This document shows positions 20,411 through 31,330 of a DNA stretch of 64,000 bases, in pieces. A program made the translations under genes and the position numbers. The stretch is taken from the NCBI GenBank assembly GCA_024345305.1, contig BRON01000019.1, forward strand, positions 124,001-188,000, in the 5' to 3' direction. The notes beneath the pieces are model-generated. The model was given only the letters and a program-made list of their open reading frames with translations. It made no database searches and was not told where the DNA came from. Positions within the stretch are counted from its first letter, which is position 1. The number at the start of each line of letters is the position of its first letter. Source of the DNA: Mrakia gelida. Its lineage: Eukaryota > Basidiomycota > Tremellomycetes > Cystofilobasidiales > Mrakiaceae.

Positions 20411-22242
20411 TCAAATTCCCGGCAAGACACCCACGTCCCCACTGAGCAACTCGTCCAGTTCTTCTCTCCATTCAAAGAAGCTTCGAGGTTTCATGGCGGA
20501 GATGCTGGCTTCGTTGACGTAGCCGTACGAGATGGCTTGGACTTCTTCGTTGCTGGTTTCGAACGGACGACGAACGAGGGAGGGGAGGTCAGGATGATGG
20601 TTCGTTTGAAGGAGAGGGCAGGACGTATGAGAGCAGGAGAGGGAGAGGAGAGTCGAAGAAGAGAATTGATGGAAACAACGACGAACTTGTAAGTCAAAGC
20701 GATGGTCTGGAAGCGAAGACGAGCGAGAAGACGCGTCAGTGCGACGTCGACCGTCAGAATTGACAGCGGAGGAGATGCACGAACAACAGGTTTATCAGTC
20801 TCCTTTGCGTCCGCTCGACGAGCTCCTTGGTCATCCAAGGCGTGGTTGATGGGGCAGTTGCAGATCTGTATTCGTCCAGGCGAGAACGAGGGAGAAGTCA
20901 GCGTCGACGAAGGACGAGGCGAGACACTCCTCGAAGTTGAACGAACCCTTCTAAACTCCTTGAACGGAACAGCTACGATCTCCTTGATCTGAACGGTACG
21001 GGGCTTTCCTGGAGCCCACTCGGGGGAGGGCTCGAGGCGGACGACGAAGAGCTCGGTCGCCTGAGCGAGAGATGAGAGGAGGGGAGGGCGAGCGTCAGGT
21101 CGGATTGAAGACGCGACTCGAGCCCAGCTTTGGCTCGACGGACGAGACGTTGGGCGAAAGAAGAAGGGAGGGATGGGATGAGCTCACAAGTCGGTAGTGC
21201 ATGAAAGGGTTGTCGAGTCTGAACTCGAAGTGAGCGGCGTAGACGAGCTGGTCTCGGATCTTGCTCATGAGTTTGACGAGGTCTGTCGTTGGCGAAGAAC
21301 GAAGTAGGAGAGGGGCGTCAGTCTGGTGAGATTTGGGGAGGGCACAAGAGTCAACGAATCGAATGATTATGAAGCGAAAGAAGAGGAAGAGTGAAATGGG
21401 GAGAGGAAAGAAGAGAGCGGGAAGAGACAGCGAAACGAGACGACGCGAAAGAAAGCGAGCTCACCATCCGTAGTGAAGACTCCAAGCTTCCCGAGCCTGA
21501 ACTGCTTGCACTTGACTCGATGGGCAGGCCATCCCTATCCCATCCAAAATTCAAAGAAAAGCAAGCGAGGAGGGTCAGCATCTCGTCCTGTCTCGTTCGT
21601 TCGTCGTAGAGCTGCTTCGCTCGGACTCACCTCGATCAAGCACTCCCTCGAGCAGAAGGCGATCCTCTTGCACAGCGAGCACTTCTGCAAGGTGTCTTCT
21701 TCGTGAACGGGGCATGCGAGCTTGTTGCAGTTGTAGCAGCGGAGGCAGCTCCTGATGTCGACGGGCTTGAGAGGATGAGTTGGCGGTTCTTGATCGACGA
21801 TGTAACATCTAACAAAAAAGAGTAGGAGTGAGTCAGCTTGGAGGCAAGGAAAGGCAAGAGGGCGTTCTGCGAGGAGAGGGGAACGTTTGGAGTGGCTCTG
21901 GGAAGGAGGGAAGACCGCGCTGAGGCGACGACAAGCGCGAGGGAGGAGAGGTCGAGCTCGCTCATGATGAGTTTGCTTTTCTCGGTCTCTCACGGCCCAG
22001 CACTATCAGCGAGAGCCCCAACGGTGTTGCCATCTCGAGCTGTATCGAACTGTCCATGATCCCAGAGCCCGAAACCATGGAGAGGGAAGGAAGGAAAGAG
22101 TCCCACTCCGTTCGCTCTCGAACAGGATCATCCTCGACCTTCCCTCCCCTCCCTCCGTCCTTCCTTCCTCGCTCAAACCCGACGAAGCAAACGAAGACGA
22201 GCTCACCTGCAGAAGGGCATATCTCCCAGTGGGTGCGGACAT
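20411..22242 (-). CDS. MYND-type zinc-finger protein, function unknown
   Basis: Exons (minus): 22207-22242, 21994-22049, 21631-21808, 21465-21534, 21188-21282, 20947-21060, 20785-20865, 20687-20706, 20411-20552; 263 aa. The finger spans exons 3-4: CYNCNKLACPVH is followed by CSLCKRIAFCSRECLIE and, after the intron, WPAHRVKC, the usual C-x2-C ... C-x2-C ... H-x3-C ending. MYND fingers bind proline-rich peptides. The rest (LFVVRLEPSPEWAPGKPRT, EEVQAISYGYVNEASISA) matches no family I can name. The start ATG at 22242 is chosen because only this frame gives the hydrophilic FDTARDGNTVGALADSAG exon. An out-of-frame upstream ATG lies at 22340. All junction phases agree. Several donors are GTTCGT. Confidence 0.8.
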
Positions 22243-23599
22243 ATCAACCACTCAGGTACCTCAGTCCGAGGAGCCTGAGGGGTCGTAGCGGGAGGAGGGG
22301 AAGGAGAAGGAGCTTGAGCTCGTTTGTTTCGTCGAGCCATCTTGATCTTCTGGTAGAGCGAGAGTGGGGTCTTGGGTGAAAGGCAGAGTCGTGGGGTATG
22401 GAAGGGACCCTGGCGCTCTTGTGGAGTGGGCTGGTGAAGAAGAAGGAGTAGGGAAGAGCGAGGGAGAAGAGGAGGAGAGGCTGGCCCATCCAGTCTCCAT
22501 CGCTCTTTTCATCCTGCTGGAACAAGACCCGCAGCCCAAAGGGCAGGTTTTCAAAGTGGCATTTGAATACTATGGGAGGATAGAGGGGATAAAGAGGGAG
22601 TCAGATAAGGAGTTTGAAGAGTCTAGATGAAGATTTGAAGGACTCACGAGCGATTGAAGTTGACGCGAAAGAAAGAGAGATGGAGGTTTCGCGAGAGAGC
22701 TGAATCGATTTCGGACTTCTCTGAACGAGTTCAGCGCCGTAGTTTTCGACTCGACATGAACGAACAAAATCAGAGGTCGATGGAAAACTTTTGCGATGGA
22801 AACTTCAGAGTCACATCGCACGATGAAGAATGGTCGACCTGCGAAACAACGAGGTTTGAGCTCGCTCTCAAGCAGCAGAAAGAGAAGAGAAAGACGCGTC
22901 GGACGACAACCAAACAGACTCTTTATCCTCCCTCCCTCTCTTTTGGACCTTCTCCTGCGTCCAGTTCTCCCGAGAGGCTCCAAAACTTCGAGGGTAGCCT
23001 CAGGGATTATGAGCGTCGCCTTACGTGCTCAGATTGGGCGATTGATAGACTTCTGTTTTAATCAACGAAGGAGAGCGAGGAAAGAAAAACGAAACCAGGG
23101 GCGAGGCATCTCCGCCTGCCATAGTGGTTTTCGATTCGCGACAGAGAAAGTGCGTCGACGAGTTCGTGAACTTTTTTTTTGGAGTAAAAAGTAAGTTGGT
23201 AGATCTTGAGCTTTGAGAGATGATGGAAAAAAGTCTCGGAAGGAGCAAAAAAGTGGATCGAGAAGAGGAAAAAAGGGTGACAGAGACGCAAAACGCGACC
23301 CGGACGACTCCTGCAGCGGCTTGGACGCGACTAGATGCATTCTCGGTGGGAGAACGTACTCAGTCGACTGAGGAACACATGCAGGAGAGCCCGAAAGGTG
23401 TATACGAAGTAAGGGAGGCACCCTGCCGTGTCAGTGTCCAACGGGGCGACGCGTCGACTTCGACGCGAGAAGCTGAGCTTCGTCTCCTGAGAGAGGATGT
23501 TGTGAGGGAGCACTATCCCCCCTCTGAGTTGGTACTCGCCCACTTCACCCATCACAGGAAACAAGCCTTTCGACTGAGCTCGATGGACCGAGAAGAAAT
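22243..23599. other. MYND-gene leader and gene-free stretch
   Basis: 22243-22660 is the minus-strand leader of the MYND gene. It contains an ATG at 22340 opening an out-of-frame ORF (MARRNKRAQAPSPSP) that overlaps the main start. From about 22660 to 23599 there are short ORFs in all frames with poor codon usage and no splice-consistent exons. Confidence 0.5.
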
Positions 23600-24960
23600 G
23601 GCGCGACGGACTTCGGAGGGACGACGGCGATTCCTGAGGCGAGCGAGATCCTCAGTCAACATCGTGGCAACGTAAGCGCCCACGTCTTGATTGAGTACTG
23701 CTCCTTCAAATGAAGAGTCTCGGGACGTAAGCGAGAGCCATAGCGAAATGAGAAGGTGGACGTCCAAACGAAAAGCGGGAAGTCGACTCCAGGACGCGTT
23801 CTTCCTCAACGGCTCGCAGAGCTCAGTGAAGAAGATGCAGGAGCATCGGGACGGATCAAGTCGAGGAGAGCACCTACATTCCTCGGACAGAAGCTACACG
23901 GAAGAAGAAAGCGTGAGAGCAGAAGGAACGGACGCGTCGGCATCTGAGTCGCGAACTCGAGATCGGTTCCCTCTCGCTTGCTTAGATAGAACGAACCGAT
24001 CACGAAACCACACCAGCTAGAGGAAGACTGAAAGATCCACAGTATGGAGGGAAAGTAGTAGACAAAAGAAGGAAGAGAAAGGAATGAGGGTCGAATGACA
24101 ACTGAACTCCTGCCCGTTCATCGACCGCGCTCGAACGATTCCCTCAAAAGAGGATGGGTCGAGTCACTTCGAGAACAAGTTAGGGGATATGTTTTGGATC
24201 TGAGAGCGCCGTGATGCGGTCGCTACCTTGCTGAAAAAAGTGAGTGGTTGCTTCAGATCTTTTTTCAGTCGCGTCGATTCGCGCCGAGAGCTCGACTTCC
24301 AGTCCTGGCGTCGTTCTCGCTATTACCGAGCCTGTCTGGCTCAGGATAGCGAGATCGATGTGCGAGACCAGAGTAGGAGGTTCCCGGTAGAAATCGATAT
24401 GCACGACGACGAGCGAGGTGACTGTCCCTCGTCTTGAAATCGCGTCGCTCGAACTCGAGATCTGCGGGAAAACGAGAGACCGGCCTCTGGGCAGCCGAAC
24501 GAGCATCCGCCTAAGGGGTTTCCCACAGGCGAACTCTCTTCCAAGCAGATATAGGATGACCTTTCGCTCGAGATCCGACGACCGAGCAGTTGAGTGAGTC
24601 GAGGAGAGAAAAGGAACGCCGATTGCTGCCACGATGTCAACCTCTTAGCTACCATCCTAACCCCTCTCAGAGACTGGCCCATACTCCTTTGGAGACTCTG
24701 AGAAGATGCTGATAGTTGGCTATAGAGAGAGGGCGCAGAAGACGGCGGTGAGTGACGACGCGCGTGAAGAGAATTGAGAAAGATGGACGGACGAAGAGGG
24801 ATGAAGGAGGCGGAAGAGGATGAAGAGAGAGGGAGAAAGAAGGAGGGAGACTACGATAGAAGTGGAGAGAGAAAGAAGAGATTGAAGTCGAGTCCACCAA
24901 AAACGGACGAGAGGTACTGGAGAGAAGAGGCGAGAAGGAAGGGTTGGATCGATGAATGTG
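23600..24960 (+). repeat. Dispersed repeat, copy A
   Basis: This stretch aligns collinearly, in the same orientation, with 62250-63620. Shared landmarks include the GCGTCGCTCGAACTCGAG block (24425; 63103), GATTGCTGCC (24622; 63280), CCCTCTCAGAGAC (24662; 63323) and AGAGGGCGCAGAAGAC (24729; 63392). Similarity looks roughly two-thirds by eye, patchier at the left. It has no intact ORF, so it is an old non-coding duplication or a decayed mobile element. Limits are approximate. Confidence 0.65.
24665..24703. repeat. Imperfect hairpin in repeat copy A
   Basis: Arms TCTCAGAG (24665-24672) and CTCTGAGA (24696-24703) with a 23-base loop. The equivalent place in copy B (63323-63367) has an 11-bp perfect stem with a different loop, so the stem is conserved while the loop is not. 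Confidence 0.6.
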
Positions 24961-25459
24961 GTTGGGAGCGAGGTGTGAAAGAGGGAGGGACGAGTTTGAG
25001 GTCGGTTCGAGGCGAGCGGTTTTTGCCTCCGCGGCTTTCTTTTGATGGAAGTTGTGCAAGTCAGATTGAGCAGAGGCAGTCACCATGAGATGTCATGAGG
25101 TTGTTGTGAGCGAAAAACTTCGTCAAGCCTGCGAGAAGAGGACGAGAAGCGAGATCGTCGTCATCGAGGTGAGCTCCCGAGATTCGAGGGCTGGAAAAGC
25201 TTCCCATTCCCCCTCTGTGCGGTGAAAAGCATCTCGGTAGGCCCTCATATCTACGAAGGCAGCTAAAGACCTCTCCCGAAGTTTTTCTCTCCTCGCAAAC
25301 GAGCCAGAAATACTCACTGCGGCTACGCAGTCCGAGTGAGCTTCGCCTTCCTTCCCTCCTCCTCCTCCTACCCTCAATCGAACTTACTCAACGCCGACCT
25401 CTCTCTCCCACCTCCAATCTCTACTCGCTGGTTCGAGGCCCCCATATACTCTCCCATCG

Positions 25460-27834
25460 ATGCTTCTCCGGAAAGGGAACGCTTTGATCCTGCTTGTGAC
25501 GATCTCCTTGACCGTGCTCGCCTTCACCTTCTTCACCTCGACCTCGACCTCGACCTCCTCCTCCCTCTCTTCCTCCTCGCGTCTCTACGACTCCCCGGAA
25601 TGGGATCTTTCTTCGGACGACTCGCTATCAGGAGGAGTCCACATCCTGCCCATCGATCTGGGTCATCCCAACGATCTAGGAGATCAAGGGGAGATCACCT
25701 TCGTCGAAGAAGATAACGACAAGAAGCTCGAGCTCAACTCCCCTCCTTCCTCCCCTCCTCCTCCCTCTCAAGATCACGACTCGGACACCTCCCCCATGGT
25801 CGGCTCACCCACTCCTCGTCCCAACCTCTCCTTCCCTACCCGCCCACCTTTACGAACTCGTCTTGAAGCGTTCCTCCGTCGTCCAACGCTCAGTTACGAG
25901 TCCGCCCTCGAGCACAACGTCAAGCTCTGTCCGTTGGAAGTCCACGATCGTCAAGTCAACCCGGATCAACTCAACGGAGAGAGGGAAGGATGGAAGAAAC
26001 TCACCAAGGAGGAGATCGGGAGGAGGAGAAGAAGTTTGGTGAATGGGTTGTGGAAGGTAGAGGAGAGTGGGGGAGAGGTCGTTGCTGGGATCGAGAGGGA
26101 GGGGGGTCGAGGAGGAGGGAGGGGGATCGTCGTTGCTGGAGGGAATCAGGTCAGTGCGAGCTCCTCATTCCTTTTCTCTATCCACTCCCATACCTATCAT
26201 CGCTCGTCCTGATCCCCTTTGTGTTTCTCTTTTGCGTTTCTCAGGACACAACAGCTCGAATCCTCACCCTCCTCCGAATCCTTCGTTCGAAACGACTCAA
26301 CTCGACCCTCCCCGTGCAGGTCTTCCACTTCAAGGGAGAAATCACTGCTGAGCACGAGAGGGAGGAGATCAGGCAGCTGGGTGGAGAGTTGTTTGAGTTC
26401 CAAGGGGAGGAGAAGGAGCAGGGGGTTTGGAAGAACTTCCGTGAGTCGCGATCCTCATCTGCTCTCCCTCTTCCTTCATCCGAACTCACTCACCCCTCTT
26501 TTCCTTCTTCTCTTCCCACAGAAATCAAAGCCCTCGCAATCCTTCAATCCACGTTCTCCGAAGTCCTCTACCTCGATTCGGTGAGCTCGCTCTTCCCTTC
26601 TCCCCTCAAACTCGACGCGTCTCGCTCACTCACCCTCCCTGTCCCTTTTACCTTCCATTCCCCAGGACAACCTCCCTCTCCAAGACCCCTCCCACCTCTT
26701 CGACAGTCCCCTCTACACCGACGGAGGTCGAGCTGTCTTCTGGCCTGATCTCAACAAGGATCATCGTTCGTTCTTCCCTCTCCCTCTCCCTCCCTCTCGT
26801 CCCAAACTGACCGACCCTCCCTCCTTCCCTTCCTTCGTTCCATCGCAGCCGAGAACGCCATCTTCCGAGTCTTGGGAGAGGAATGCCGGCATGAGGAGTG
26901 GCAGATCGATTCGGGTTCGTCCCCTTTCGCCTCGTCTCTTCTTTTTGCTCGAACGAGACGCGTCGTCCTGACTTCGGTTTCGTTTTATTGAAGGTCAAAT
27001 GCTGATCGATAAACGAGGGAACCAAGGGCTGAACTTGGCTGCACTGCATATCGCTGCTGTCATGCAGAAGGATCATGATTTCTGGTTCTCGCTCTCGGGT
27101 GGGGATAAGGACACGTTTGTGAGTTTCGCGTCGTCCCTCGCGTCGTCGTCTTCCTTTCCTCCCTTCGTTTCGAGTCGAGTTCGAGTTGCTCCTCTCTCGA
27201 AGAAAAGACCTCGTACTGACTCTTCTCCTGCTTATGACGCTCGTGGTCCCCTACGTTCGCCCTCCAGAGATACGCCTTTCACATCCTCGACCTCCCCTTC
27301 GCTGCTTCCCCAAACTGGCTCTCTTCCATGGGCTCGCTCAACCCCTTCGACAACAATCGCTTTTGTGGACATTCGATGCTGCAGGTGTGTCTCCCTCCCT
27401 TCCTCCCTATCTCTCCATCCCAGTCCTCCTCGTCTCCGTCGCGTCCCTCCCTGACCCACCCACCCTCCCCTCCCCTGTCCCTTCGCTCCCAACCGTAGTA
27501 TTCTCTCCCCACCCTCCCCCCCACACCTCTCCAGCCCCTCTTCATCCACGCCAACCTCCTCAAACACACCGCCGGCCTCCCTCGCGGATCCGTCTTCTCG
27601 CACATCAAGTCTGTTCGTCCGTCCATCAAGACCACCCCCGATGGCCGGCGCGAGGGTTTGGACGGGGCGAGAGGTTGGGTTTATCAGGGGCCGGGGAGGG
27701 GGATGTGTGTTGATTTGGAGGTGGTGGGTGGGGAGGGAGAAGGGGGAGGGGGAGTGACGACGACGGAGTGGGAGGGCGCGAAGGAGTTTGAGGATCTGTT
27801 TTGGGAGATGGGAGGGAAGGTGGGAGGCTGGTGA
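25460..27834 (+). CDS. GT71 alpha-mannosyltransferase (MNN1-like), type II membrane protein
   Basis: Exons: 25460-26149, 26245-26440, 26522-26580, 26666-26765, 26849-26914, 26994-27118, 27268-27384, 27535-27834; 550 aa. After a short N-tail, one membrane anchor (ALILLVTISLTVLAFTFF) and a Ser/Thr/Pro stem, the catalytic domain carries the family's VLYLDSDNLPL with the DxD motif, formed across a splice junction. It also has AVFWPDLNKDHPENAIF, WQIDSGQMLIDKRGN and FCGHSM. Such enzymes add alpha-linked mannose to N- or O-glycans in the Golgi; the exact linkage cannot be read from sequence. Junctions are all phase-consistent. Two donors are GTTCGT. Confidence 0.92.
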
Positions 27835-28077
27835 CACTAGATTGATTAGACGAGCCTTTCAGTGATTCGCTTGCTTGCGTGGTCCGTGATCGGGAAGGAA
27901 CAATGAAAGTGCTCGAGGAGTGTTCTCTGACAGGATTGAACACCGTCGACGTTCGACGCGTCTCGTTTTCTTTCGTCTTTTCTCCTCGACTCGACGAAGC
28001 GTCTCTCATCGTATACAACCCCCGACTCCCACTTGACACTCATCATCAGAGCAGTACTTCTTTCGACGAAGATAGAT

Positions 28078-29411
28078 CTACCAGAAGTTCACAGCGCTCG
28101 GGTACCTTTTTCGATCCAACCCAACGAGCAACAAAGTCAGCTCGATCGAGCGTCTTGCTTCGCGTCTCCTTCCCCTGTTCCGATCAAAAGTGGGGTCAAG
28201 ACTCACCTTCCGTACTTCCACCAAGTTACATGCTTCCTCTTGAACACAGCAGGTACGAGGAAACGTCTGAGGATGGCAGGGAAGGGAGGGAAGTCCTGTT
28301 TTCAACGACGCGTCGTTGGAAGGAAAACGAGTCAGCTTGCAGCTCGTTCGTCCGAGGCGATGAAGAAAGGAGACGAAGAAGAACCATTCCTGGCTTGATG
28401 TTGACGACTCCGATAGGCTGTTTCGAGAAGAGGAGACGGGTCAGCGAGCGAGACGCGTCGACTCCAACAAGCACGCCTCGGAACTCACCAAAAAGGTATG
28501 AGGATCATGAGCCTTCAACTTCCCCTCTACAATATCATTGATCTCTTTGAAGTCCTCCTTGGTCAGCTTTCCCTCCAACCTCTCGGGCGCGAGGGTGTTG
28601 AGTTCGTTTCGGAGATGAGGGACGATGGTTTGGAAGAATGGCGTGAGGAGCGCGTGGAGTCTGGTTGCGCTGAGGGATTCAGCGGTGGTTGCGGGGTTGG
28701 TTGAGAAAGGAGTGAGGTAAGTTTCGAGGGCGTTGAGGTGGTCGTGCATCTGTCGAGGAGAGTGGGGAGGAGAAGCGGTGAGCGACGACGCGGGAGAAAG
28801 AGCATGAGGAGAGGACGAACGAGCTTGTGTTCCTCGAAGTTGTCGTCGAGACCTTGAACTCCTTTGGACGAAAGGTATGGGAAGAAAGTCTGTTCTTCAA
28901 GGTCGTGGTGATCGTGGATTTGGTGGAGGACGCAGAGAGCGTAGAGGGCGAATGTGGATTCGTCTGGTGAAAACGAGACGACGCGACGAGGAACAGATCA
29001 GCTCGAGCCCCCAAGACGGGGAACGAAGACAGATCAGAGCGCACCGCCTTTGCACTTCTCGACTCCCTATGGAGGTTAGAAAGACGTCGAAGATAAGGTC
29101 AGCTCAGATCTCTCGAGCCAAAACGCCACTCCCGCTCTGTTCTTTCTCTCAACGAACTGACCTCCCAAACCGTCTCCAAAGCGTTGATCAGGAACCTGCT
29201 CGTGCAGCAAAAGAAGTTCAAGTCAGCATACATTCCACTAGAGAAGTGAAGACCTCACTCACCAGTGCACATGAGCCATCGTAGCTCGCTGATACTCGAG
29301 TTCAAGCGCGTCAGGCAGCTTCTCGGGTGCGAGCTCGACGATGTCCTCCTTCGCTTTGACGATAGCTGGGTCGACGAGAGTTGGGCACTGAGAGGGAGAG
29401 GGAGTAGACAT
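28078..29411 (-). CDS. Hemerythrin-like (HHE) cation-binding domain protein
   Basis: Exons (minus): 29263-29411, 29162-29195, 29045-29066, 28821-28963, 28489-28749, 28385-28417, 28207-28295, 28078-28105; 252 aa. Helix-bundle metal ligands are visible: MAHVHWFLINALE, the strong HQIHDHHDLEEQTFFPYL, then MHDHLNALETYL and HLRNELNTL. The tail FPAILRRFLVPAVFKRKH then WWKYGR matches fungal proteins of this family. Hemerythrin-like domains bind a di-iron centre and may act in oxygen, NO or iron handling; the specific role is unknown. The last exon encodes only RYPSAVNFW. Branch-point CTGAC is present in most introns. It shares a 243-bp convergent spacer with the GT71 gene. Confidence 0.88.
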
Positions 29412-30226
29412 GCTGATCTTGAGGTGGTTGATGAAGGTTGGGAGTGAAAGGGAGGGACGGGATTGGTTCAGGGAAAGACAGGGCTGAACTCGATCCATGA
29501 ACCATGCATCCGAGAAGGTTGGTTCGTGCCTTCGGTTCCGATTTACGTACTGAAGAACACTGCAGTGCTGTCCAGCTTTTCTTGGGGCAAGAATACAGGT
29601 GCGCATCGCATCGTTTAGGAGGTGCGACGAAGCGGAAGGGAGTCAGAACGAAAGAGAAGAGACAAGAGCGCGAGCTCGCGTTCCTTGCGCGACGCGACTT
29701 TAAGCACGACTCTGGAGCGAGGCAAGAGCGAGGCAAGACGCAGAAGCGAAGTTGATTAGGGTCAGATATAAATCGAGGTAAGTAGAGCTAGCATACGAAA
29801 AAGAACGAAAAAGAGCGAAAAACAAGAGGAAGTTGAATGAGCGAGCAAGATCGACGCGTCGGACGATAAGGATATGCAGGACAGGCAGAACTACAGAGTT
29901 CGAAAGCGAGAGAAAAAGCCTCGTCTGCCCAATGAGTCATGGCGCACAAAGTATAGAAGGACTGAGGTCCGCAATAAGGAGCAAACCCAATAGTCGACGC
30001 GTCGAGGGGGAGTCGCTTCGAAGTAAAGAGTAAGGTTACTGTGCGGAAGAAAGACTGGTCATGATATCAGCGAGAAGATTTCGGGCAGAATCTAGACTGA
30101 GGACCTTACATATCCCAAGAAACGAAAGGTGTAGGGAGAAGAAGACCGCAAACGGGCTCACCTTCAGAACGCGTCGACGTCGCGATCTCCCTCCTTATCT
30201 CAGCAGCCATCTCCAAGCGTGCGATC
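29412..30226. other. Gene-free spacer
   Basis: 815 bp between the hemerythrin-like gene start and the end of the F-box-like gene. It contains several GACGCGTCG-type palindromes (29852, 29995, 30168), but no ORF with good codon usage and no splice-consistent exon. Confidence 0.5.
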
Positions 30227-31330
30227 CTACTCCACCAAGCATACCTCCACCTCCAACGAAGCCTGATAAGGCTCTCCAAACATCCCGATCTCCCTCTTCA
30301 ACCTCTCCTCCTCCTCCTCCGTCCCGACCAACAACTTCAATTTCCCTGCCCTCCCAGCCAATCCCAACTCCATCACCCTCCTCGCAAACCTCGCTCTGGA
30401 AAGCGACTCCTGACCCATCCTCAACCCCACCACTCCCCGTCGAGGGAATCCAACGTGCTCCTCTCCGTTCCTAAGATCGAGTACAATCTCATGTCGAGGA
30501 CGCGTCGACTCCATCCCTCCCGTTCCAAACGGCAGTGATCCACGAAGAACGAGCCTCTCGAGTCGATTCCATTTGAGGAACTTGATGAAGAGAGGCGAGG
30601 AACCTCCCGTTTCCGTCCAGACCATCGGGAGCGGACGAGGACGAGCGATTGTAGGAAGGGGAGCCAATGAAGAGAGAGACGCGTCGGAGGAAGGTCCGGC
30701 GACGACGACCGAAAAGATCGCTGGGTTGAAGAGATGGAAAAGTCCAGATTGAAGGAGACCGTGGTCGCATTTCGGGGAGGTAGGGTTGAGGATGAGGGTG
30801 AGGGATTGGAGAGGGACGGGGGTGAAGGTGGTTGTGTTGGTGTGTTGGACGAAGGACGGGAGGGGATCGAGTCGTTCGAGAGGGTGGGAGGAGAAGTTGA
30901 GGGTGAGGTGACGGGTTTGGGAGAGCGAGAGGAAGGAGGTGATTCGTGAGGGGTTGGTGAGCTGTGGTGGGTCGAAGAAGGGAGGTCAGCAAGAGGGAGA
31001 GGATGAAAGGGAGAGACGGGCGAGAGGGAGGGAGGGAGGGAGGGAGGAAGATCGAGCTCACCAAAGCGGCTCGAGATGTCTGATCGAGAAGAAGATCCAG
31101 TTGGGATGGCGAATCGATGTGGATAGATCGATAGAGGGAAGGCGCCGCCGCTGTTAGGAAGTCGTATGAGACTCTGGAGAGGAGGGCAAGAGCTGGGGGA
31201 TCTGAGACGTCGACGAGGGCGAGGATGACATCCCAAGGCAGTTGTGCTTGATTCTGCATCGAGGAAGATCGAGAAAAGTTAGCTCAGATCGAAGTGAAGT
31301 CCTCGGAGGATGGAAACGAACTTCTGGCAT
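30227..31330 (-). CDS. F-box-like protein, family B member 2
   Basis: Exons (minus): 31322-31330, 31062-31253, 30227-30961; 311 aa. It has the same three-exon, all-phase-0 structure as the gene at 1508-2588, including a nine-base first exon (Met-Pro-Glu) with a GTTCGT donor. Exon 2 starts NQAQLPWDVILALVDVSDPP and ends the F-box-like part with SRVSYDFLTAAAPSLYRSI. Exon 3 shares SQTRHLTLNF, WNRLERLVLRGSLPF and the LSRARFARRV C-terminal block with the paralogue (SQTRHLVLDY, WNRPERLVLDGALPF, ISRAQFARRL). The role is inferred only as possible SCF adaptor. Codon usage is normal and no lesion is seen. Confidence 0.77.
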
